A stretch of DNA of 64,000 nt from Candidatus Hydrogenedentota bacterium (GTDB taxonomy: Bacteria; Hydrogenedentota; Hydrogenedentia; Hydrogenedentales; JAGMZX01), in contig JAKQEQ010000193.1 in NCBI GenBank assembly GCA_029556545.1, forward strand, positions 231,449 through 295,448. The letters are read 5' to 3'. Positions within the stretch are counted from its first letter, which is position 1, and each line of letters opens with the position of its first letter. This document shows positions 42,369 to 49,777 of the stretch, one piece after another. The notes beneath the pieces are model-generated. The model was not told where the DNA came from and searched no databases. It saw only the letters and a list, made by a program, of their open reading frames with translations. A program made the position numbers and the translations under genes.

Positions 42369-42739
42369 GCGAATACCGAGCAGCGACTGCTTACTCTCCT
42401 CCTCTCACTGGACGTATACCACCATCGACTATTCACGTCACGCCGTCTCTCGATACGCCGACCGCTTTCCCGGTGACACCCGAAGTCCGCAGCCACAGCG
42501 TGGCCATTGCCCATCCTCACTCTGAATCTCGCGGTCCGAGAAAAGGTTTCTCGAATCCGCGGCGGATAGGCACCATCCACCGCGGCCCATTATACACGAA
42601 ATCGTGGCATATGACACGTCCGATTGAGCGGCGTTATCGGTCCCGCGGAACCTGTCGGACGAGTCGGAGTGGTTAGACCCGTCCCACGTGCCGCGGAGGC
42701 GGCGACGTCAACGGCGCGAGTCTGCCCGCCGTTCTCCCT
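42369..42739. other. Intergenic spacer between divergent genes
   Basis: This stretch between two outward-facing promoters holds no convincing coding frame. It contains a CGAGAAA-AGG-TTTCTCG hairpin (about 42537-42553) and the strong hairpin listed separately at 42557-42585. It is otherwise unremarkable. Confidence 0.5.
42557..42585. repeat. 11-bp-arm inverted repeat in divergent intergenic region
   Basis: CCGCGGCGGAT - AGGCACC - ATCCACCGCGG: arms pair at 10 of 11 positions. Lying between divergently transcribed genes it could be an operator or an attenuator; no T-tract follows. Confidence 0.5.
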
Positions 42740-42769
42740 TTGAATCGGATCGGCCATAGTCTTTAGAAT
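42740..42769 (+). promoter_or_regulatory. Possible promoter for the GH42-like gene
   Basis: TTGAAT (42740-42745) and TAGAAT (42764-42769) with an 18-nt spacer, about 110 nt before the start codon at 42879. Good boxes but slightly long spacing. Confidence 0.4.
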
Positions 42770-42878
42770 GGGATTCGTGGTTCGTATGGGAAAGGGGTCT
42801 GGTATACCTGACCTTGGAATCAATCTCCATGCCGAGCGTCCCGGCGGGCGCCGCTGCAACCCTGAGAAAGGATTCCCG

Positions 42879-45452
42879 ATGAAACGGGGTCGCCACCGGT
42901 TACTCTGCCTCGCGTTGGTCTTGTCCGCGGCCATGGGCGGCGCGTCCTCTGTCGGCGCTGATACGCCGATTGCCGATGCCGCCGATGCCGCTTCCTCCGG
43001 CTCCACCGTAGTTGGCTTCGAGGAAATCTGGGTGGGCCCGGGTACGGCGACACCCGCGCCGCGAGCAACACTCGATGTGCCTGGGGCTGCGGGCTTGCCG
43101 GCGTCTCAACCCGCCGTATTCGAGTGTCGCATCGAGGCGCGCGGCACGTACCCGGACACGCGGGTGACCCTGACCTTGACCGACGAGGCGGGCGCGGTTG
43201 CGGGTCGGGAAGAGATAGTCATGACGCTCTTTGAAGGCCCGAACGCCTGTCGCTTCCTTTGGGACGCGCGCAAGGCTGCGCCCGGCGATTACAGGGCCGT
43301 GTTCGAGTTGCGCTATCCGGGGGATGATCCAAGCGCCCTATTCGAGACCCGCCTTCGCAAAGTGACGGAGGACCAGCTACGCTCGGAACAAGCATCCATA
43401 GCGGGCGAGTTGGCTCGACTTTGGGAGTCGCTACGCCGCGCCGAGGCGCGGGGCGAGCATTTCCCCGACGTGGAAATGCGCCTGACGCTGGTCGAGGCAT
43501 TTCTTGCGCGTGCGAAGGCGGACGCAGCGGCCCACGACTGGCGGGCGTTCGACGCAAAGCTTGCGCATGGGCGACAGACGGTGGAGAGCGTCCGCGCGGA
43601 ACTGGCCTTCGGCGCGCCCCCCGAAGTGCTCACCGAAACGCTTCGTCCGGGTCTGGAAGGACTTCAAGTGCGGGACGGCGGGTTCTTCGTCGGGGACCAG
43701 CCCGTGTTTCTCTTCGGCGTGGCGCTACGCAAGCCCGACGCGGATAGGGTGCGCATGCTACGCGACCTCGGACTGAATTTCGCGGTCTTCGAAATCGCTC
43801 CCGATGATACATTGGACGCCGCCGGGCAGGCGCGGCCTTGGCAATCGGCGTTTGAAGGGCTGTTTGCGGCAGCGCGGCAGGATGCCGTCACGCTGCTGGC
43901 CCAATTGGCGCCGCACCGCCCCGGTCCCGACCTGATGGACGCCCATCCCGAAATTGCCGCCGCGGGAGTGGTGGATATCGCCCACCCGCGTGTGGCGGAA
44001 CGTTTCGGGAAGCATATCGAGGCCGTGGCCCCCGTCCTGGCACGCGAGGCCGCCGTCAGTATGTTAAGCCTGGCGCACGCGCCGCGATTCCGACTCGAAG
44101 ACGAATCGGTGCGCGCCCAGTTTGTCGAGCACGTCAAAACACTTTACGAGGACCGACACAGCCTGAACCAATCCTGGCGTGCCCATCTGGCGGACTATGA
44201 CGAGATTCTGATTGGCGACACGCCGGAGGGTCATTTCGACTACCGGGAGAAACGGGCGTATCAATGGGACTGGCAGGCGTTTCATCGCGGCCTTGCCGTG
44301 CGGTTCTTCGAGGAACTGCGCGACCGCGTCAAGCGGCTGGCCCCCGCCGCGCCGCTCATGGTTACGCTGCCGGACACCGTATTCACGCTTGGCGAGTCGC
44401 GGGACGGGCTGGACCGGGAGGCCATCGCGGGAATGATGGACCTTACCGGCTGCACCACCCAGTTGAATCCGGACAGTGACCTTTATGCCTACCGGTACCC
44501 GGACCAGTCGGCGTTTTGCACCGTCATGCGCTCGATGGAGCCGGATAAGCCGGTGGTTTGCGCGGAGAACAACATCAAGGTGGATGCGGACCTGTCGCCC
44601 GAGTACGCGTACGGCTTCGTGTATACCGCGGTGTGGGACGCCGTGGTCTCGGGGTTGAGCGCCATGGCGTTGCCGGAGGACAGCCCGGTTTTCGAGCGGC
44701 CGGAGACTTTCGAGGCCTTTGCCGCCGCCGCGTTGGACATCACCCGGCTCGCGCCAGTGGTGCACGCCATACAGCGGGCCCCGGCGGATGTTAGCATTCT
44801 GTGGAGTGATTCGGCAAAGGTCTTTGACGACGGCGACCCGTACCTGCTCTCGGCACGGTTTGCCTTTGAGGGCTGTTCCTTCTCGGGATACGCCGTGCGC
44901 TACATCACCGAGAACCAGTGCGTCTCGGGGGACCTCGATCGGCTCAAGGTGCTGGTGATTCCCGAGACGCCGTCGCTTCGGAATGACGCTTTCGAGGTCA
45001 TTCAGGATTACGTCGAGGACGGCGGGACGGTGGCGCGCGTGGGCAAGCCCATCCCGTACAACGAACGCGGGCACTCGCGACAGGACGTGATCCGCAACAC
45101 GTCCAAGACGGTGCTTGTTCGGGGCATGAACCTGCCGACCGAATACCTGCACGCGATGGACGCGGCGATTGTGCTGGGCACGCTCGACGAGATCAGCCGC
45201 CCGGTAAACGGGCACGGCTATCCGCTCGAGGGTGTCAAGACACGCATGGCGCTGTGGCGGGACGACTATTACCTGTTTGTGGTCAACATGCGGCCCGAGC
45301 CGATCCTCTGCTATCTCTCCGGCCCGCGGCACACCGGCACGGACCTCATCGGCGGGCGACGCGTCCGCTTCCCGATGTTGCTCGAATCGCTCCAGCCCAT
45401 GCTGGTGCGCCTCGACTCGGCCGTGCCGGAGAAGTTGGTCACGTCGCGCTGA
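42879..45452 (+). CDS. Secreted GH42-like glycoside hydrolase family protein, acid/base motif unclear
   Basis: 857 aa from the ATG at 42879 (AAAGGA 7 nt upstream). The longer frame from 42768 lacks a signal at its start. A signal peptide spans residues about 1-26. A beta-sandwich N-terminal region and helical linker (to about 260) precede a TIM-barrel-like region beginning DGGFFVGDQPVFLFGVALRK. Features recall GH42/GH35 proteins: YEDRHSLNQSWRAHL (about 425-440) and KPVVCAENNIKV (about 564). A C-terminal amidotransferase-like trimerisation domain follows (about 640-780; LKVLVIPETPSLRNDAFEVI, DYVEDGGTVARVGK). At the place where GH42 has the acid/base NE I read SLAHAPRFRLEDE, so activity is doubtful. 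Alone on its strand, convergent with the Fe-S genes. Confidence 0.72.
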   Translation: MKRGRHRLLCLALVLSAAMGGASSVGADTPIADAADAASSGSTVVGFEEIWVGPGTATPAPRATLDVPGAAGLPASQPAVFECRIEARGTYPDTRVTLTLTDEAGAVAGREEIVMTLFEGPNACRFLWDARKAAPGDYRAVFELRYPGDDPSALFETRLRKVTEDQLRSEQASIAGELARLWESLRRAEARGEHFPDVEMRLTLVEAFLARAKADAAAHDWRAFDAKLAHGRQTVESVRAELAFGAPPEVLTETLRPGLEGLQVRDGGFFVGDQPVFLFGVALRKPDADRVRMLRDLGLNFAVFEIAPDDTLDAAGQARPWQSAFEGLFAAARQDAVTLLAQLAPHRPGPDLMDAHPEIAAAGVVDIAHPRVAERFGKHIEAVAPVLAREAAVSMLSLAHAPRFRLEDESVRAQFVEHVKTLYEDRHSLNQSWRAHLADYDEILIGDTPEGHFDYREKRAYQWDWQAFHRGLAVRFFEELRDRVKRLAPAAPLMVTLPDTVFTLGESRDGLDREAIAGMMDLTGCTTQLNPDSDLYAYRYPDQSAFCTVMRSMEPDKPVVCAENNIKVDADLSPEYAYGFVYTAVWDAVVSGLSAMALPEDSPVFERPETFEAFAAAALDITRLAPVVHAIQRAPADVSILWSDSAKVFDDGDPYLLSARFAFEGCSFSGYAVRYITENQCVSGDLDRLKVLVIPETPSLRNDAFEVIQDYVEDGGTVARVGKPIPYNERGHSRQDVIRNTSKTVLVRGMNLPTEYLHAMDAAIVLGTLDEISRPVNGHGYPLEGVKTRMALWRDDYYLFVVNMRPEPILCYLSGPRHTGTDLIGGRRVRFPMLLESLQPMLVRLDSAVPEKLVTSR

Positions 45453-45457
45453 CGTGG

Positions 45458-45476
45458 CATGGGCATCCTGCCCATG
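45458..45476. repeat. REP-like palindrome (CATGGGCA-TCC-TGCCCATG)
   Basis: A perfect 8-bp-arm hairpin with a 3-nt loop between convergent genes. It has the same GGCATCYTGCC core and geometry as 62020-62038. It may double as a bidirectional terminator. Confidence 0.75.
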
Positions 45477-45520
45477 CTCTTGTATCGTGGGCGGGACGCA
45501 CTTGGCACGAGGCGTAATTA

Positions 45521-46768
45521 CTATTCTGTGTGCTGGGACTCGGGGACAGGGCGGCCCGCGATGTCGCGAATCCAGAAACGGCCCGGAGTCAGGTAAGCGC
45601 GGACGAGTCTGCCCGCCATGGTCCGAATCACGTCGCGCGTGCGGGTTTCCGTGCGGTGTTTGGGCGTCTCGCCCGCCGCCGTCTGCACCAATTCGATCAA
45701 GTGATACAGCGGCACGTCGCGCAGCGAAAAACTGAGTTGTCCCGCCAGGCTGAACAGCCACGAGCAGCCGCCGCAGTAGTCCACGGCGAAGTCCGCGCCC
45801 GCGTCGCGCAGTTCGCGCAGCCGCTCGTGCGCGGACCGGAGCGTATCGCGCAAGCTGTGACGCGCCGCGCCGGCGCACATGCCGCAGCACAGCGCGGACT
45901 CGCGGGAATGCGCGGGCTCGACGACCTCGACGCCGATCCGTTCGAGCAGGCGGCGCACGCCGTCGAAGCAGGCGTCGCCGGACGCCTTCGGCCAGCAGTT
46001 GTCATGGATGACGGCGCGCTTGTTCAGCAGCGCGACCGGAATTTGGCCCGTGGCGATGCGGTCGTCGAGCCACTTGTAAAGCGACACGACCTCGCAATCC
46101 AGCCGCACGTCGAAAACGTCCGGGTACACCTGGCGGAACAGGTGATACCCCGCTAGACAAGGGACCAACAGCCGCTTGAGTCCCATCCGCGCAAACTCGT
46201 CGCGCAGCCGCTCCGCCACGACCCGCTCAGCGTCCCAGCAGCCCATGCGGTAGAGCGGCTCGCCGCAACACAGGTCGAGCGCGCCAAAAATGGGGACACC
46301 GCGGAACAGCACCGAGTCGAGCAGGAACGGCTGCAGGATCATGTTGCAGCCCGCGTAAAGCATCGTGTCCGACTCGGGCGGCCGTCGCCAGTTGGCTTCC
46401 CATGCGTGGACCAACGCCCGCTCGTCCTCGGGCAGACGCGCCACGGCCTCCGCGTGCAGGTTGTTGGATTGATAGGGCAGCACAAGCGCGGCGCGCGCCG
46501 GAAGCCCCTGCTGCTGGTAGCGCGCGTCCCATCGCGAGACGATCAGCGTGTGCGGGTTGGCGTCCGTCGGGCAGAACGTGTTGCAGGCCATGCAGCCCGT
46601 ACACCGCGCGAGCGCCGGCGCGTCGCCCGTATCGACAAGCACCTGGAACTCCGCCTTCGCTCGGTCGAGCGGATATTCGAGCACGGGACACCGCGCGAAA
46701 CACTCGCCGCAGAAATCGCAGCGTTCCCGCACGAACGTCTTCGTCAGTCTAAACGGTTTCAGCGCCAT
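45521..46768 (-). CDS. CCG-domain Fe-S oxidoreductase (HdrD/GlpC/LutA-like), copy 2
   Basis: 415 aa. The N-terminal ferredoxin-type region has two 4Fe-4S motifs: CDFCGECFARCP (about residues 18-29) and CTGCMACNTFCP (about 56-67). Two cysteine-rich CCG domains follow: first around LCCGEPLYRMGCWD, then ALCCGMCAG with a late DYCGGCSWLF. Such proteins shuttle electrons between a flavin or quinone site and a partner, as in heterodisulfide reductase, glycerol-3-phosphate and lactate dehydrogenases. No flavoprotein partner is adjacent, so the donor is unknown. It starts 53 nt after the stop of a homologous gene with the same four-module order, so the pair arose by duplication and is probably co-transcribed. 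Confidence 0.88.
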   Translation of the reverse strand: MALKPFRLTKTFVRERCDFCGECFARCPVLEYPLDRAKAEFQVLVDTGDAPALARCTGCMACNTFCPTDANPHTLIVSRWDARYQQQGLPARAALVLPYQSNNLHAEAVARLPEDERALVHAWEANWRRPPESDTMLYAGCNMILQPFLLDSVLFRGVPIFGALDLCCGEPLYRMGCWDAERVVAERLRDEFARMGLKRLLVPCLAGYHLFRQVYPDVFDVRLDCEVVSLYKWLDDRIATGQIPVALLNKRAVIHDNCWPKASGDACFDGVRRLLERIGVEVVEPAHSRESALCCGMCAGAARHSLRDTLRSAHERLRELRDAGADFAVDYCGGCSWLFSLAGQLSFSLRDVPLYHLIELVQTAAGETPKHRTETRTRDVIRTMAGRLVRAYLTPGRFWIRDIAGRPVPESQHTE

Positions 46769-46784
46769 CGCAGGGCCCGATGCT

Positions 46785-46804
46785 CATACTCGTCCTCGTA
46801 CTTG
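46785..46804. repeat. Decayed ACTCGT microsatellite
   Basis: CATACTCGTCCTCGTACTTG, 16 nt upstream of the start at 46768 and similar to 33414-33433. On the minus strand it reads GAGGACGAG, which could pass for a weak Shine-Dalgarno. Confidence 0.5.
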
Positions 46805-46821
46805 TTGCCGATTCGCCCATT

Positions 46822-48063
46822 CTACGCGATGGGCGGCACGAAGAAGCGCTCTTTGCCGACTTCCTGCCGGAAGAGCGTGCCGCTCAGCAGATCAAAGGCC
46901 AGCTTCCGGTGTCGCCGCGCGGGCGTTTCGCCGGTAGCCTCCTGGACCAATTCGATGAGGTGATAGACCGGCTCGCGCGTCCAAGACACGTACTTCGCCG
47001 TGGACTGGGTCTGGAGGCAGCCGCTGCAATACACGGCGATGCGTTGCGCGCTCGCGGCGCGCAGGTTCGCCGCGCACGCGCGCTGCCCGACGATAATGTC
47101 CCGCTTGCCATACGCCGCGCCGTGCGAGAAGCCGGACCCGATGCCGCAGCACAGGGCGGTCTGCCGGTTCTGGGGCGCCTCGACGATCCTGCACCCGATC
47201 ATTTCGAGGATGCGACGCGGCCACTCGTAGTACTCCTCCTCGTAGACCTTCGCGTGGCAGGGGTCCTGCACGGTCACGGTCGTCTGATCAAGGGGGTGCG
47301 TTATCGGTAACGCTCCCGAGGCAAGTTGGTCGTGGAGCCGCTTGACGGACGACACGAACTCGATGCCCCCGAAATCCGCGCCGAATTGGGGCAGAATATT
47401 GGACAGCACGTTCAGGCACGCGGTGCAGGAGCCATACACGCGCTTCACCCCGAGTTTCCGGAAGTACTCCGTGAGTTTGCGCGCGACCTGTTCGACCTGA
47501 TCGTACAGTCCCATGCGGAAATACATTTCGCCGCAGCAATATTCGAGACCGCCGCGGATTATGATGCCCTCGAACAGTCTCGAGAACGTGAGATACGGAC
47601 TCGCGATGACGTTGCAGCCGGGGTAAAAGATTTCGTCGACGGGATCGAGCCGCTGCCAGTCTTCAATGGCCGCGCGCTCGTCGTCGGCAAAGCGCGCAAT
47701 GGCATGGGTGCGGAAATTCGGCCTGCTGTGGGGGAGGAAATACCTCGCGCACACCGGCAATCCCTCGCGACGGTACCGGCGATGCCAGACGTCCAGAATC
47801 CCGTTGGCGGGCCGGCAATCCTCGGGGCAGACGAGGTTGCAGGCGAGACAACTCGTGCAGTCGCACAACACGCGCTCCGCGCGCGCGTCCGCCCGCGTGT
47901 CATCCTCGAACGTTCGGAGGAGAGCCGCCACGCTCGCACGGGCTTCCGGCTCCGGCATGCGCAAGACCGGGCACTGCGCGAGACAGTCGCCGCATTCGGT
48001 GCAGCGCGCGCGGTCGAAGGGCTTTCGTTCGTAACGACGAAACGGGTATCTCGTACCGGTCAT
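46822..48063 (-). CDS. CCG-domain Fe-S oxidoreductase (HdrD/GlpC/LutA-like), copy 1
   Basis: 413 aa from the ATG at 48063, with GAGG 6 nt upstream; a 22-codon upstream extension has no ribosome binding site. Ferredoxin motifs CTECGDCLAQCP (about 17-28) and CTSCLACNLVCP (about 66-77) are followed by two CCG domains (YCCGEMYFRMG; ALCCGIGSGFSHG; YCSGCLQTQ). The order matches the neighbour at 45521, as do the shared phrases (YPGCNVIASP against YAGCNMILQP; VYHLIELVQEATGETP against LYHLIELVQTAAGETP). This supports tandem duplication. Likely cytoplasmic or membrane-associated electron transfer. A promoter with an extended -10 sits just upstream. Confidence 0.88.
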   Translation of the reverse strand: MTGTRYPFRRYERKPFDRARCTECGDCLAQCPVLRMPEPEARASVAALLRTFEDDTRADARAERVLCDCTSCLACNLVCPEDCRPANGILDVWHRRYRREGLPVCARYFLPHSRPNFRTHAIARFADDERAAIEDWQRLDPVDEIFYPGCNVIASPYLTFSRLFEGIIIRGGLEYCCGEMYFRMGLYDQVEQVARKLTEYFRKLGVKRVYGSCTACLNVLSNILPQFGADFGGIEFVSSVKRLHDQLASGALPITHPLDQTTVTVQDPCHAKVYEEEYYEWPRRILEMIGCRIVEAPQNRQTALCCGIGSGFSHGAAYGKRDIIVGQRACAANLRAASAQRIAVYCSGCLQTQSTAKYVSWTREPVYHLIELVQEATGETPARRHRKLAFDLLSGTLFRQEVGKERFFVPPIA

Positions 48064-48085
48064 AAGTTGCCTCGTTGCCCGAGCG

Positions 48086-48094
48086 ATTATATCA
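48086..48094 (-). promoter_or_regulatory. Extended -10 promoter for the Fe-S pair
   Basis: On the minus strand TGATATAAT is a perfect extended -10 (TGn plus TATAAT). The start would fall near 48079, about 16 nt before the ATG at 48063. No good -35 is visible, which is usual for extended -10 promoters. Confidence 0.5.
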
Positions 48095-48114
48095 TGCTGC
48101 CGACAAGACCATTT

Positions 48115-48202
48115 GACCACGAATGACACGAATTACGCGAATGAAGAGGAAAACCCAGGACACGCAGGTCTTATTCGTTAGATTCGTGTGATTAGTGGTA
48201 AC
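48115..48202. repeat. 88-bp inverted-repeat element with CACGAAT units
   Basis: The left arm (GACCACGAATGACACGAAT then ACGCGAATGAAG) and the right arm (CTTATTCGTTAGATTCGTG then TGATTAGTGGTAAC) pair over about 32 nt at roughly three quarters of positions, around a 23-nt centre. Each arm contains CACGAAT/ACGAAT units. It fills the gap between divergent genes and looks like a small palindromic mobile or MITE-like element. Confidence 0.6.
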
Positions 48203-48221
48203 AAGAAGAGAGGCGGACAAG

Positions 48222-49631
48222 ATGACTTACGCGTTATGTGCGGCGGCGGGGCTGGTGGTGGGCGGGGTGCTGGCGTGGGCGGTTGCGACGGACCGCGCGC
48301 GGCGGGCTGCCGCCGGCGGCATGGCCGAAGCAGAACGGCGCGCCGGGCTGGCGGAGGGACGCGCCGCGGCGATCGAGGGAACGGCGGCGGAACTGCGTGA
48401 CCGGTGTCAGAGGGCGGGCGAGGAGACGGAGAAACTGCGCGCCACGCTTGCCGCGGAGCACGGGGCGCGTGTCCGCGCGGAGACGCAGCTCAAGGAGTTG
48501 GAGCAACGTCTTCTGGAAGAACGGAAACTGCTTGACGACGCAAGAACCAAGCTGAGCGAAACGTTCAAGGCGCTCGCGGGCGACACCCTGCACGCGAATG
48601 CGAGTGCGTTCCTCGAACGGGCGAAGGAGACCTTCGACAAGGTGCTTGCGGAGGCGCGGGGCGACCTCGGCAAGCGCCAGGAAGCCATACAGGGATTGGT
48701 CGCGCCGCTCACGGACTCGTTGAAGCGTTTCGAGGAACACGTCAGCGGCATCGAGAAGGCCCGCCAGGATTCGTATGTGGGGCTGACCGAGCAGTTGAAG
48801 ACCTTGGCCTCGGGGCAACACCAACTCCAGCAGGAGACGGCGAACCTGGTCACCGCGTTGCGCAGGCCGCAGGTGCGGGGTCGCTGGGGCGAATTGACCC
48901 TGCAGCGCGTGGTGGAACTCGCCGGGATGACCGAGCGTTGTGACTTCGCGCAACAGGTGAGTGTCAATACGGAAGGAGGTCGACAGCGCCCTGATATGGT
49001 TGTTTACCTTCCCCAAGACCGCCAGATCGTGGTGGACGCCAAGGTTCCGCTCGAAGCGTACCTCGACGCCATCGATGCCGATTCGGAAGAGGCGCGGCGA
49101 CAAGCTATGGCGCGTCACGCGCGACATGTTCGCGACCATATGAACGCGCTCGCCGACAAGCGGTACTGGGCGCAATGCGAGCAAACGCCCGATTTTGTGG
49201 TGATGTTCATACCGGGCGAATCGTTCTTTGGCGCGGCGGTGGACGCGGATCCGAAGATCGTTGAGGACGGACTCGAGCTGAAGGTGGTGCTGGCCACGCC
49301 GACGACGCTGCTCGCACTGCTTCGCGCCGTGGCCTATGGCTGGCGACAGCAGCAAATCGCCAAGAATGCACAGGAGATTAGCGCCGCCGGCAGAGATCTT
49401 TATGATCGTATGAAGACGCTGCTCGATCACATTGTCAAGGTTGGGAAGGGGCTGAAGAGCGCGACTACCGCATACAATGACGCGGTGGGTTCGATCGATG
49501 CGCGGGTGCTCCCGGCGGCGCGGCGGTTCAAGGACCTCGGCGCCGCCTCAGGCGCGGAGTTATCGGACATCCCGCCCGTCGACATCGACCCGCGTAAACT
49601 TAACGCACCGGAGCACGACGAGGAAGAATAG
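48222..49631 (+). CDS. rmuC: RmuC family DNA recombination protein
   Basis: 469 aa from the ATG at 48222, with AGAGG about 8 nt upstream. The N-terminus has one membrane span (ALCAAAGLVVGGVLAWAVA), followed by a long Ala/Glu/Arg coiled coil (about 25-150). The RmuC core then shows VRGRWGELTLQRVVELAGM (about 224-242), GGRQRPDMVVYLP, VVDAKVPLEAY, TPDFVVMFIPGESF and LATPTTLLALLRAVAYGW. Length and order fit the family. RmuC has a restriction-endonuclease-like fold and limits inverted-repeat rearrangements in E. coli. Monocistronic, divergent from the Fe-S genes. Confidence 0.96.
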   Translation: MTYALCAAAGLVVGGVLAWAVATDRARRAAAGGMAEAERRAGLAEGRAAAIEGTAAELRDRCQRAGEETEKLRATLAAEHGARVRAETQLKELEQRLLEERKLLDDARTKLSETFKALAGDTLHANASAFLERAKETFDKVLAEARGDLGKRQEAIQGLVAPLTDSLKRFEEHVSGIEKARQDSYVGLTEQLKTLASGQHQLQQETANLVTALRRPQVRGRWGELTLQRVVELAGMTERCDFAQQVSVNTEGGRQRPDMVVYLPQDRQIVVDAKVPLEAYLDAIDADSEEARRQAMARHARHVRDHMNALADKRYWAQCEQTPDFVVMFIPGESFFGAAVDADPKIVEDGLELKVVLATPTTLLALLRAVAYGWRQQQIAKNAQEISAAGRDLYDRMKTLLDHIVKVGKGLKSATTAYNDAVGSIDARVLPAARRFKDLGAASGAELSDIPPVDIDPRKLNAPEHDEEE

Positions 49632-49648
49632 CGCGGGGCTGCACCGGT

Positions 49649-49677
49649 GTGGCGCGGGCGCTGCGCTGGGGTATAAT
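49649..49677 (+). promoter_or_regulatory. Possible promoter (TATAAT) for the BNR/dockerin gene
   Basis: A consensus TATAAT at 49672-49677 stands in a GC-rich stretch, about 100 nt before the start at 49778. The region 17 nt upstream (GTGGCG) is a poor -35, so support is weak. Confidence 0.35.
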
Positions 49678-49777
49678 TCCCGCAGAGGACCGTGTCTGCA
49701 TGGCTGCCGAAAGTGTACCCTCCCGGCTCCGGACGGCGGCTTCTATGTCGAGGTTCGGGACCGAAAGGATCATGGGA

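Noticed and set aside
45458..45476. Factor-independent terminator
   Set aside because: The hairpin is strong but no run of T follows on either strand, so I list it as a palindromic repeat instead.
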